Assembly (NCBI GenBank): GCA_009363875.1 | Contig: CM018691.1 | Span: forward strand, 7,137,977 to 7,201,976 | Length of the DNA stretch: 64,000 nt | Direction: 5' to 3' | From: Mikania micrantha | Lineage: Eukaryota; Streptophyta; Magnoliopsida; Asterales; Asteraceae | In this document: positions 33,796 through 45,541 of the stretch, in pieces | How positions within the stretch are numbered: position 1 is the stretch's first letter | Layout: each line of letters opens with the position of its first letter | Translations under genes and position numbers: made by a program | The notes under the pieces: generated by a model | Database searches by the model: none | Told to the model about the DNA's origin: nothing | Seen by the model: the letters and a program-made list of their open reading frames with translations, nothing else

Positions 33796-36740
33796 TTAGA
33801 GGACGTCAAGCATGGGAGGATCCCAACATTGTTACGGGTACGTTCCTCTTGAATAATCACTATGCCTCTATGCTATTTGATACTGGTGCAGACCGGAATT
33901 TTGTATCTAGTTCAATTTCTAAGTTGCTAAATGTGAGTCCCACTGCCTTAGTTACACATACACTGTAGAACTAGCTGATGGCAAGTTAATTGTAGTAGAA
34001 CATATCCTTAAGGGATGTATACTTGACTTGATGGGTCAAATACTAGAAATTGATCTGATGCCTATCACTTTAGGCAATTTTGATGTAGTCATTGGCATGG
34101 ACTGGTTGTCCAAACACCAGGCTGAAATAGTATGCCATCAAAAGATCGTCTGCATACCTCTCTCACATAGGGAGACACTGTATGTACAAGGTGAGAAGAG
34201 CAGTACGCCACTGCGTCTCATATCTTGTATGAAAGCACACAAATGTCTGCGTAAAGGTCATACAGCAGTTATAGCACTTATAACTGAGAAGCCGGTAGCT
34301 GAGAAGAAGATCGAAGACATCCCAGTAGTTTGTGAATTTCCTGAAGTATTTCTAGAAGACTTACCAGGATTACCGCCTATCAGACAAGTGGAATTTCGAA
34401 TCGACCTTACACCAGACGCAGCACCAATAGCTAGAGCGCCTTATCGACTTGCACCGTCTGAAATGCAAGAGTTATCCACACAACTGCAAGAGTTGTTGGA
34501 TAAGGGCTTTATACGACCTAGTTTTTCACCTTGGGGAGCTCCAGTCTTATTTGTTAAGAAAAAGGACGGGACTTTCCGTATGTGTATCGATTACTGGGAA
34601 CTGAACAAGGTTACCATCAAAAACCGGTATCCGTTACCTAGAATTGACGATCTGTTCGATCAGTTACAAGGTTCGAGTTACTACTCAAAGATTGATCTCA
34701 GATCGGGTTATCATCAACTCAGAGTCCAAGAGGAAGATATTCCAAAGACAGCATTCAGAACACGCTATGGCCATTATGAATTCTTGGTCATGCCGTTTGG
34801 ATTGACGAACGCTCCAGCAGTATTCATGGATCTCATGAATCGAGTCTGCAAACCTTATCTTGATAAGTTTGTCATCGTTTTCATTGATGACATTCTCATC
34901 TATTCTCAGACTGAGGAGGAGCATGCTGAACATCTCCAATTGCTGTTAGAATTACTTAAACAAGAACAATTGTACGCTAAGTTCTCGAAATGTGACTTCT
35001 GGATGCGAGAAGTACAATTCCTGGGTCATATAGTCAATGAAAAGGGCATACATGTTGATCCAGCAAAAATTGAAGCGATTAAGAATTGGGAAGCACCAAA
35101 GACCCCTACCGAGGTACGACAATTCCTAGGTTTGGCGGGTTACTATCGACGATTCATTGAAGGTTTCTCAAAGATCTCTCAACCACTTACAGCTCTTACG
35201 CACAAAGGGATGAAGTATGATTGGACTGATAAACAGGAAGCTGCATTCCAGTTACTGAAACAAAAACTCTGCAGTGCACCGACTCTGTCCTTACCGGAGG
35301 GAACCGAAGACTTTGTGGTGTATTGTGATGCATCTGCCCAGGGTTTGGGATGTGTGTTGATGCAACGTGATAAAGTGATTGCTTACGCTTGAAGGCAACT
35401 TCGACCACACGAAAAGAATTACACTACTCATGACTTGGAGTTAGGAGCGGTGGTATTTGCTTTAAAATTTTGGAGGCATTACTTATATGGAACCAAGGGT
35501 ACTGTTTACACTGATCATAAGAGTTTGCAACATATCTTTGATCAGAAGGAACTCAATATGAGACAGCGACGGTGGGTCGAATTGTTGAACGACTACGAAT
35601 GCGCGATCAAGTATCATCCGGGAAAAGCTAACGCGGTAGCTGATGCTTTAAGCAGAAAAGACACAACATCAACAAGACGGGTTCGCGCACTTATGATGAC
35701 GATACATACTGATTTACCTGACAAGGTACGTAGTGCTCAGCTTGAAGCCTTAGAAAAGGATAACTTGGAATAGGAATCCTTATGAGGAATGGAAAAACAA
35801 TTGGATATCATGCCTGATGGAACTCGTTGTTTCATTAATAGACTTTGGATACCCTTGCGTGGTGGTCTAAGGGAACTCGTGATGGATGAAGCGCACAAAT
35901 CCATATATTCAGTCCATCCGGGGTCAGACAAGATGTATCATGACTTAAAGGCACTGTATTGGTGGCCTCATATGAAAGCCGACATTGCTAAGTACGTTAG
36001 CAAATGTTTGACTTGCTCGAAAGTCAAAGTTGAATATCAGAAGCCATCTGGTTTACTGCAACAACCAGAAATACCAATGTGGAAATGGGAACAGATTTCG
36101 ATGGATTTCATTACTAAGTTACCCCGTACATCAAGTGGTTGTGATACGATATGGGTAATTGTCGACCGATTAACGAAATCTGCACATTTCCTAGCAATTA
36201 AGGAAACTGACAAAATGGAGAAGTTGACTCGCATTTACATCAAGGAAGTGGTAGCACGACATGGCGTACCAATTTCCATCATATCAGATCAGGATGCCCG
36301 ATTCACTTCAAACTTTTGGAAATCTCTCCATAAGTCCTTGGGAACTCGTTTAGACATGAGTACCGCCTATCATCCACAAACTGACGGTCAGAGTGAACGT
36401 ACAATTCAAACACTTGAGGATATGTTACGAGCTTGTGTGATTGACTTTGATGAAAGCTGAGAAAACCACTTACCGTTAGTGGAATTCTCTTACAACAACA
36501 GTTATCATACAAGTATTCAGGCAGCACCGTTTGAAGCATTGTATGGTCGTAAATGTCGTTCACCTGTTTGTTGGGCTGAAATTGGTGACAGTCAGATTAC
36601 AGGTCCAGAACTAGTGCACGAAACGACAGAGAAGATAGTTCAAATCCAGAATCGTATGGCAGCGGCTCGGGATCGACAAAAGATTTATGCTGACAAACGT
36701 CGTAAGCCGTTGGAATTTCAAGTAGGAGACCGAGTTCTTC
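33796..36740 (+). pseudogene. pol: protease-RT-RNaseH-integrase of element A, N-terminal part
   Basis: Aspartic protease motif FDTGADRNF at about 33870. A 1-nt loss near 33957 shifts the frame; afterwards one frame runs to 36740. Reverse transcriptase has KIDLRSGYHQL and the catalytic FIDDILIYS at about 34880, but YWELN replaces the usual YRELN. RNase H starts at VVYCDAS (about 35320). Integrase has a HHCC zinc finger (HPGSDKMYHDLKALYWWP, then CLTCSK) and MDFITKLP. In-frame stops: TGA 35390, TAG 35771, TGA 35783, TGA 36458. The gene is cut after GDRVL at 36740 by solo LTR B; the remainder is at 58102-58532. Confidence 0.9.
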
Positions 36741-37746
36741 TGTAACATCACTGTATTTCCGGTCGTCCGTACGTCTGTACGATTGTACTGTTACGACCTG
36801 AAATAATAATTATTAATGATAATGAATTATTGGATGCATTATTTGATAATTTTCGCATTTATTGGTATACATATTTAGAACATATTATATGCGTAAACCA
36901 TGGGAAGTTTTAGTTGTAACTCAACTAAACAGGACCAAAGAGTTTATCGCAGGTGAATACACATATAATGGTTTACTGGTTGGAAAGGAAAGGAATTTAG
37001 GAGTTTGTTATGTTTTGGATTGCTAAACATAGTCAAGGACACATGGTCATGGTTTATCGAAATAGCGGTGGGATGGTGTAGGGGAGGTTGCGATCTACCT
37101 CTGCATATGCCCTATACATATGCATATTTCGGTCTATCATGGATGTGTCAGTGACTTGGTTTAGTGGGTTTTGGATTGGGATTTATAATATTACAGTTAA
37201 TAAAATAATGGAAGCATAATTGGAATTAATTACGCGACTGTGAGGTTACGAACACAAACTAAACACGAATATTAATTCAGAAATATTAACTTGATAAATG
37301 TGTTTGCGTGGGTGACGATTCACACGAATATAATTATTGAGAATAATATTCTGAAATGATATTCCATAAATCGTAAATCGAATCTGTTACGAGTATTGGA
37401 TTCGGAAAGGTGACGATCTTTACGAATACCTACGCGAGCAACGCGTTTCGAAGAGATAATTAAATAATATCAAATGATATTAAATTAAATAATGGAAACC
37501 AATAATGTTTATTAGGAATCATAACCTGAAATGAAAACAAAAGAATAATTTGGTTAAATAATTAATTTAATGAAAATTAACGGAGATACTTTATTTAAAC
37601 AATTTTTATTTAAATTCATTTTATTTAAAACAAAACATGATTATTTAACCACTTAAATGTTTTAACCATATTTTATGAACGAAACTGGGCATTTTATAAA
37701 TTTATCGCGATAAAAACGAAACCGGGCACGTGGGGATAATACGCGT

Positions 37747-37962
37747 TATAAGAAAGAAATCTTCTTTCTTCTACCTTATTTCCATCTTCTTTTCTCTCTC
37801 TCTCCATAGCAATTTCGTCACCCACATTTCACCACAACTTCTCTCTAGCTTTCTCCCTCGTTTCTTGACGGATTTTCGAGATCTTGGCGCCTACGCGACC
37901 GCGTGACCGAGAGGAACAAGGAGATACAAAAAGAAACTTGTCATTTGGCCAGCAGATCGAGG
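37747..37962 (+). promoter_or_regulatory. TATA box and first leader exon of B
   Basis: GTTATAAGAAAG at 37745, followed by a CT-rich leader (TCTCTCTCTCTCC near 37800) and donor CAGATCGAG|GTAAATC at 37962. The spacing of 215 bp equals that of D3 on the other strand. Confidence 0.55.
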
Positions 37963-38099
37963 TAAATCTAGATGTTTATTTGCGGTTTTGTTGTTGGATC
38001 ATGAGTCTTAAACTTGTTGTAGTTATAACCGGTTTAATCATGCCTAAAACCCTAGAAACAGCTCTGTGATTAGATCGATGCAGTGGTGATGATGGGGGA

Positions 38100-38690
38100 A
38101 TACAGGTTCGCGACATGGCTGTGGTTGGATTCCCTTCGAGCTGAACCAGATGCAGGTGGCCGAACCTTGGCCAAACGAACCTGCATGGGCGGGAAAGCCT
38201 TAGGTGGTGAACCCTTGTCCAGCCGAACCCTCCTCTTATGGCCGAACCATTGCTGAGTGGCGAACCATATAGGCGAACCCAATAGGGGTGATCGAACCCT
38301 TTGATGCTCGACTTACCATGAAGGGCCGAACCCTTTTGCCTGTTGGCCGAACCATGCCCCCAACGAACCTGTACTCAGCTCCACGAACCCTAGCACGTCA
38401 TGGCCTAGTAAGGCCGAACCTTTCCACCATCGCACGCCTAGGGTTAGCCGAGCCTTCTATGTTGCCGAACCCACGATGAGACAAACCTTAGCAGCCAACC
38501 TACATGGGATACGAACCTTCCATGTTAACTTGGCCGAACCCTTCCTGTTTGATCAACTGAACCCTTAGAGCAAACCCTAATGTAACCGAACCTTATAGCT
38601 CTTTGGAAGCAGCGAACCTATAGGATATGACGAACCCTAGGCTGCTGAACCATAAGGTTCGCTGAACCTAGGGCTAACACCGGTTCAGTT
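38100..38690. repeat. CGAACC motif array in B
   Basis: CGAACC, mainly GCCGAACC or CGAACCCT, recurs every 10-40 bp. It is the same motif as GGTTCG in D1, D2 and C, read on the transcript-sense strand in every case (B is plus, the others minus). Confidence 0.75.
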
Positions 38691-39736
38691 GGGCTATCGA
38701 GCTTAAGTTCCGAACTAAGGACAAGGGGGAATAAAAGAACATAAGTTCAGGAGTGTTCATGCATGCATGGGCATCCTAAGTATTTTATTTTACATAATAA
38801 ATATAAGTTTTATATTATGGGTCTTTGTGAATTAAATAACTTATGGAAATGACATGAGTTGATCTCTTAAACTTGATTCAATATGATAGTTTAGGATACA
38901 TGGGTTAATTCGGATCAACATGCATGCATGCAACCGTGAATATATATGTGTAAAGTTATACCACATTTACAACATGTATGATATCTATATTCTCACTAAA
39001 ACCCTAATATAATAGGTTATTAAAACTAACTAGTTCTAAACCTATTCTGTTAGGATGAACTTAGAAATAAATAAAACTAAGTTAATAAAGTACATATGGG
39101 TTTAAAGTAAATCTAGATGAACACACAATAGCAATAAAACGCTTCTACTTATAAACACGATCACATATTAAAATTACAGATCTTTGGTTGCTTTGAGTTT
39201 ACATACGCGAGCGCGCATTTGCAAGAACACTGATTCTAAGGAATTCAGGTGAGTTCTCATAACCTCCCTTTCTTTAAAACTGTTTTGTTTTTAAACTCGA
39301 AGGTGAAACATGTATACCAATTTATATATTGACTTGATAACACAGGGATGACACTTATTTGCTTGTATGAGATCCATGGTTATTGTCACACCTCGGGCCG
39401 GCGGGGTTGGATCGAAGTCCCAGTCGGGCGGAAGGTTCCCGGGGCGCGATATCGTGAGTGATAATCGAAAGTGATCAGATTGTTTACCTTGCGCATGATA
39501 ATAATGAGAAATGCTAAATGGAATAGAATTACAAAGTTAAATTACATCCCAATGTTCATAATTTAACAATGTAAATCTATCACAAACATCATAAGATAAC
39601 TATCTTGTATCTATACAAGATATACAAAATAATTGTATAATGATGTCTTCAAAAAGTATGCAGGTCCAAAATACTAAGTCTTCTATAGGAAGTCCTAGTC
39701 CAAAAGAAATGACTTCTTAATTGACCTGTTCGTCAC

Positions 39737-40926
39737 CTGAGAAGTCATGCAAAAATAAAAGTCAACACATGGTTGGTGAGTTCATATAGTTTTAGTAATT
39801 GAAAAATGATTTGAAAATCTCCTTTGGTAAAGACCCTAACCTCATTAACACCACATGTAATATCCACATCGGTATGCTTATATATAGGGCATATGTAAGG
39901 GACAAGCCCTAGCCAACATCCCACCACATACTAACATGCATATGACACTGCTGTTAATGATAATTAGGCATTTTTACCCTTAAACCATTCTCATAAGTTC
40001 TTCTGGTTGTTGTCCCTGTCATTACAATTATTTGAAATCCATATTGATTTCACAAGTTCATCACACAATATGATCAACTACAGTAATTGTATAAACAGTT
40101 ATAAATGCTTAATTACATAAATAAATAAACATTTTATAAAATCTAAGTCCTATTGATTGGGGCCTTTGGTCATACTCGAGTAGACTAGTCTGTCAATCTA
40201 GGTACTTAGTAGTTAGGGAATCTGTAAATATCCTCAAACATACGACCTACAATCAAACGGTCTAGCTAGGACTTCTTGAAATGTAGGGTTTTTGTTTCGT
40301 CTGTTTTGGCATATGTTATCTCTGATATTTCCCAGGTTTTCCCTTGAAAATGATCTATTGATTCGTCTGATTCTGTTACAAGATGTACTTAATTTGTTGA
40401 TCATAGAATACTAGATTCATGGATCAATCGTACACTTGATTCATAGTTTAACAAACACTTGGTTTGCAAACAATGAATATAGTCTTTGCAAAGATTTGTT
40501 CGTCTGATTCATTGAATTCCCATACTTGTTTTGTCAAAATGTTTCACATGATCCTTTGAACTCACCCACTTGATTTGTCAAAATGTTTCACTTGATTCAT
40601 TGAAATCACCCATTTGATTCGTCAAAATGTTTTGTTTGATTCACTGAACTCACACACTTGATTTGTTAAAAATGTTTCCTTTGACTCGTTTGAAATGTTT
40701 TGTTTTGTTTGAAAGGTTTAGTTAAATTGATTATTCACTTAATTTATAAGGAATAACTTAGTAAAACCTGTATAAAATATTCCTAGATATGATCCAGGAT
40801 AACATTCATATATGTAAAACATATAAATTTAAAAGCATTTAAGTAAACAATTTAAATAACAGTTTATGCATGCTTCTCAGCCCCGCGTTTTGAAACAAAA
40901 AGTTAGAAAAGGGGCAATGAACTCAC
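39737..40926 (-). other. Predicted LTR intron 2 of C (3' LTR copy)
   Basis: Donor ACACAG|GTGAGTTCA at 40926; TTGAC and acceptor CATGACTTCTCAG|GTGACG at 39737. The same intron is at 51448-52637 in the 5' LTR. The preceding micro-exon contains AGTGCGCATTCTG. Confidence 0.5.
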
Positions 40927-41339
40927 CTGTGTTGATGTCTAATGTATTATCACAGAATGCGCACTCTTGTTTGTAAGCTAAGTTTTCTTCAGTTCCTGAG
41001 TTATTTTATAAGAATTCGAATATAATAAGTACGCGTAATAGTCGTTGTGCCTAAGGTTGGGTCTTATTGTGTGTGCAACTAAGTGTCTTAATACTAAGTG
41101 TATCTAAGATCTAATCTATCTTAGTTACCCTTTTATGATCCCACATCCCATGGTTAGTTATAATAACTTACTTTTGTATTTTTAGAAATTTCGGCAGAGT
41201 TTCCTTTGTTTTCTGTTTAAAATCCAGACAATGATGTTGTCTATTTTTCAACAAATTCACAACAAATATATCACGACAAGTATTTAAATCAAAACATTAC
41301 AATTTACTTCCATTCAATTCAATATTAAGTCCTCATTTT

Positions 41340-43424
41340 GCATTTTTTGTGTGTGTTTTCTAAGGTGTTTTCTCTCTAGGCCTCCCCCTCTTCTTCTTTC
41401 TTGTTTTGGCCGTGAATGATCAAGGGTACCTTGATTTTTGTTAACATGATCTTTGGATTCGTTAACAAATCCAATCGGCCATGGTTCTATCTATGGTTGT
41501 TACCCGAATGATGTTTTCATTTGGTGCTAGGATTCACGGTTTCAATCAACGTCGAAGTGGAGGGTTGTAGAGCTTAGATTGGAAACGAAAAAGTGTGATG
41601 ATTTAGGGCTATATGTTTTGTTCAAATGAAATGCATATCACCTTTAGAGATTTTTTGATTTTGGTCTCTAAGAATAGTGCTAATGGTGTGTTAAACGTGG
41701 ATGCATATTTCATTTGAAGAAGATGTTAGCTATATTTTATCATAATCAACCATTGGTTGATGTCAATCGATATTATAATCATTCATTTGGTTATGTATTG
41801 TTACCCGATTTGTTAATCGGTGCTAGACAACTTAGAAGATCATTACAAAGCAAATGAGAAATTCTCCGGTTCATATGGTTCAAAGAAATATATGGTTGAA
41901 TCGTGATTGTTTGCTATTGTTTGATGCTTATTGATTGACGGTTAATGATTGTTGAAGATCCAAATCATGGCTGAAGGTTCCAAGTGCTTTGGCCGATTAC
42001 CATTGTGATGGTGGCGGCAACCTTTCGGTAACAAATCATGGTGGCTTATCTTTTGGTCGTGATGTGTGGTGAGATCAATAGGGCGGCTGATTGCATGGAG
42101 GGATTAATGTTTGGGTGGTGGTGGTCACATGGCCGAAGCATAATAAGGGGCTGCGTTCATGATGCGGCTGCCATCAATTTGTTTGGGGTTCGGTTCTTTG
42201 TTGCGGTGCTTTTCATGATGGCTAAAGGGTTTTTTTTGCGGCTGCTAGGGTGTTGTGTGTCGTTTATAATCATCATAATCCATGTGGGCTATATGGTTTA
42301 ATGAAGCGGCTGCTTTCAATTGGTCTTCATTGAGGTGGATGTTGTGGATAAGGTAGGATGATTGTTTATTTCTATTCGATTACAAGTGAGGTTGCAAGGA
42401 TTAAATGTTGTGGTTGCCAGCCATTGATCCACGATGAGATTCATGATGAGATTGGCATGGATGCATGGCTGATTAGTTTCATATGGGAATGCTTGTGTGT
42501 GTGTGTTGAAGTTCTTTGTGTGGGTTGCATGTGGGGCTGCATTAATTGTGGCTGCCACTTTTGTTTTATTTCATTGGGATGGATGCATAGGATAATTGTT
42601 TCATTCATGACCGACTATGGAATTCACGTGGGGGTTCATGTTTTGTTTTAACAATTGTGGCTATCTCAAATCTATTGGGATGGTGTATGTATTGGGTTGC
42701 ATTACACGTGATATATGCTTTTCTTTTGCATATATTCATGTGATGAGTTGATTGTTTTTTATTGGATTGGTTGGTATGGATCTCAAGTTACATTCGTCTG
42801 GAACGTATATAAAGACTACCTAAGGGTGGTGGATGTGCTTGAGGTTCATGTTATGTGTTTGGATTGGGTTTTTGATTCTTTGTGGCTACAACTCTAAAGA
42901 ACATCATCAACACTTGAATGGAAGATTATTCTTGTTTCTTTAAGGGCCTTAGAAATGGGGGAGGAAGCACATCTAAGTATGGGCTAAGGTGAACTTTTAG
43001 TACTATATAGGAAAAAAGTTAGAAATTGTCTTTCATTTGGGTGTTAGGTCCCCTAAATGAGCCTTAGAAATGGGATGGGGATTGAACCAAAGTATGGGCT
43101 AGGTTGATGATAAGTAATGAAGATGTTGCAACATGAAGAATGGAAGACTTGGAGTTGCTTTGTTTATATGGGATTTGAACACTCTTTAAATGACATATCA
43201 TAGAGTTAGTATGATTCCTTGTTTGTTGGGGCCTGCGTGCCTTTGTTTGATTTATTTTGATTTGGGCCTGCGTGTCTATCACTAGTTTGTTTTATTTGTT
43301 TCTGTCGGTTCCCCCCTCTAAGGTTAAAATGTCCTGGAGGGGGGGATGCGGTTTGTTTGTAACCTATACTATTCTTTTTTAATAAAATTTGCCAAGGCTT
43401 TGCCTTTTTCAAAAAAAAAAAAAA
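41340..43424 (+). mobile_element. Poly-A-tailed retroposed insertion inside the LTR of C (LINE-like)
   Basis: Ends in AATAAAATTTGCC...TTTTTC plus 14 A residues at 43411-43424, like a plant LINE 3' end. The start is approximate: a CT-rich TTTTCTCTCTAGGCCTCCCC block near 41370 looks like a LINE 5' leader. No reverse transcriptase ORF is seen and no TSD could be found. Two related pieces with CCTTAGAAATGGG and AAGTATGGGCTA lie at about 42949 and 43061. The identical insertion is in the other LTR, so it predates the transposition of C. Confidence 0.55.
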
Positions 43425-43914
43425 GATTATTTAATGAAATCTAACAAGTTAAAATTAGGTTGCTTTTATTAAAATCTCATTACTTGAGTTTGAGTAACAC
43501 TTAATGTGTGTTGGGCTTAATTAAACCCCCATTGGGCCCAATTTGGCCCAATTGAACCTCCTTGATTTCAAATTGATTACCTAACTTGTATCTTTGATTA
43601 GCATGGATTTGTAACAATGTTATCCACTTGATCATAACCTAGATCCATTAAAGTCTTTAGTTATAAGTTATCCTTATGTTAATGGCAATAATTAACCATC
43701 TTAATCTTAACATCTTTGTGGTTTAACAATAATGACTTTGTTCATCCCCAAATGCGTGTGATTTACGTTTAACCCTCTTAGTTCACTCCATGTATAGATC
43801 ACGTGAGTCCCTATGCACTCACATACCTTGACTTATGTATATGTATGTATTTAACCCCCATGCACCATATGAATTTCCTATTTAGGGTTGTCTAAGGTTT
43901 GACACCCTCCCAAG

Positions 43915-44460
43915 GCAGCGAACCTTTTAGAGGAGCTGACCTTGGGTTCGGCTAACCCACTAACACCAACGAACCCTTAGGGTTCGGTTATGAGGAGGGA
44001 AGGTTCGGCCGAAAGAGAAATGGTTCGTGGTCTTAATGGTTCGGCTACACTAACATAGGGTTCGGTTTTGGGTCCATATATGATGATGGCAGCGAACCTA
44101 TTCTAAGACAGCCAAGGGTTCGTTTCTAATGAAAATAGACGAACCTTTAAGGTTCGGTCCATCATGGGTCGTCCAGTGCATATGGTTCGTGAGTTGCATG
44201 GCCATGGTTCGGCCATGCAAAGGTTCGTCTCCCGTGTGGTTCGGCCAACAGAAGTAGAGGTTCGCCTGACACCTAAAGGTTCGTGAACCAGGGTTCGGTG
44301 CAGGTGTAGTGCAGGTTCGTTCCAGAGTCCCCCACGTGGGTGCAGGGTTTGTTGCATCAGAAAATGGTTCGGCTAGGTTAGTAAAGGTTCGGCCGGGTTC
44401 GGCCAGCGAACCTGTATCCTCAATCAGCTCCTTTTGGCCCGCGAACCTGCAACTTCGTTC
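43915..44460. repeat. GGTTCG motif array in the 3' LTR of C
   Basis: I count 25 occurrences of GGTTCG or CGAACC in about 545 bp, with flanks otherwise varied. It lies in predicted intron 1. The copy in the other LTR is at about 55626-56170. Confidence 0.8.
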
Positions 44461-45507
44461 CTTTCCTGGTCCGAATCTGTTACAACACCATTCCTGCCCT
44501 CTTTCTAGTTGATTACCCGAGTTATCTAAGTGTTTACTAGTGTGTAAAATGGTTACAACATTAACAAAACCCTAAGGATCGTAACCTACTCAAAAACCGA
44601 ATTTAAAATGGTTATTTACCTCCGATTTCGTGGATGGAAGCTCGAAATACTTGTACTTCTGTAATCTACAAGATGAGAGGATCGTCTTGACACCAATCTT
44701 GCTTAAATCCGACTTGAAACGAATAAGATTTGCTAGAGAGAATATGGTTTCTTGAATGGAATTTAGAGAGAGAGAGAAAACGAGAGAGAGAGAGAGAAAG
44801 AGTGGAAATGGGTGGTGGTTGTGGCATTTATTGCCATATTGAATGTGAGAACAATACCCGGTCGTTCTGTCTCGTTCGGTTTCGCGTAAAATGTCCGGAT
44901 CGCGAAATTTTCGCGACAAGACAACACGATTATAAAATTAGAAATCATTTAATTATTCTAAGTGGTTACTCCTAGTAAATTAACTAATATCTTCTATTTA
45001 TTTAAATTTTAAAATATAAGTTTACTGTTTAAATCGAAATGTACGGTCGTCGCGCGTATTCGTTCGAATCGTCACCCGTACGAACACGACGATAACTATA
45101 CTTTTCGATCTTGTTTTCTAATTATAGAATATCGTTCAGAACATTAAACTTTCAGATATATTCATACAGATCGTCACCTATACGAATAACCCGTCAATTT
45201 AACATTCACTTAACAATATTCGTGTGTTTTGTTCTTTAAGGCCTCACATACGTTTATACATAATAAATCCTAAACAAATAATCACAAGATGGTTCTGTAT
45301 TGCCAGATAATTATCTGACTCAAGAACCATTATTCTAAACTGTGTCTCTGTTATATGTTTCTGAAACTGTTCTACGACAACTCACTATGATAATGATAAA
45401 TGATATGAATATAAAAAGTACTGAAATGTATATGATTCGTACCTGTTTTACTGTTCATGTACTGTAGAGATCACTGTTCCGGTAACGGTTCCGGCACTGA
45501 TGTTACA

Positions 45508-45522
45508 GTCTCCCCTTGTTAG
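45508..45522 (-). other. Polypurine tract of C
   Basis: The minus strand reads AACAAGGGGAGAC next to the 3' LTR start TGTAACATC. It is preceded by TTTCGGGACGAAATTT, a motif also found before the tract of element A. Confidence 0.85.
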
Positions 45523-45541
45523 AGAAATTTCGTCCCGAAAT

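Larger units (their letters stand above)
36741..39383 (+). mobile_element. Solo LTR B, segment 1
   Basis: Starts TGTAACATCACTGTATTTCC; TSD TCTTC at 36736-36740 and 58097-58101. The second part is 57215-58096, ending GGGGTGTTACA. Together about 3.5 kb without an internal region. Contents: TATA box TATAAGAA (37747), exon of about 215 nt, donor CGAG|GTAAATC (37962), GGTTCG/CGAACC array (38100-38690) and second donor (39249). It is interrupted at 39384 by element C, inside predicted intron 2. Confidence 0.9.
39384..45507 (-). repeat. 3' LTR of element C
   Basis: 6124 bp. From the high-coordinate end: TGTAACATCAGTGCCGGAAC, CGTTCGAATCGTCACCCG block, GAGA repeat, first exon with donor CGGAG|GTAAATAAC (44619), GGTTCG array (43915-44460), a poly-A-ended inserted sequence (about 41340-43424), second intron, and GGCCGGCGGG...GTGTGACA end. 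A frame at 42038-42301 is a chance ORF in the inserted sequence. Confidence 0.92.

Noticed and set aside
42038..42301. Open frames of 60-100 codons inside the LTRs of C (also 42358-42651, 44590-44919 and copies near 54 and 56 kb)
   Set aside because: No domain or codon pattern; present twice only because the LTR is duplicated.
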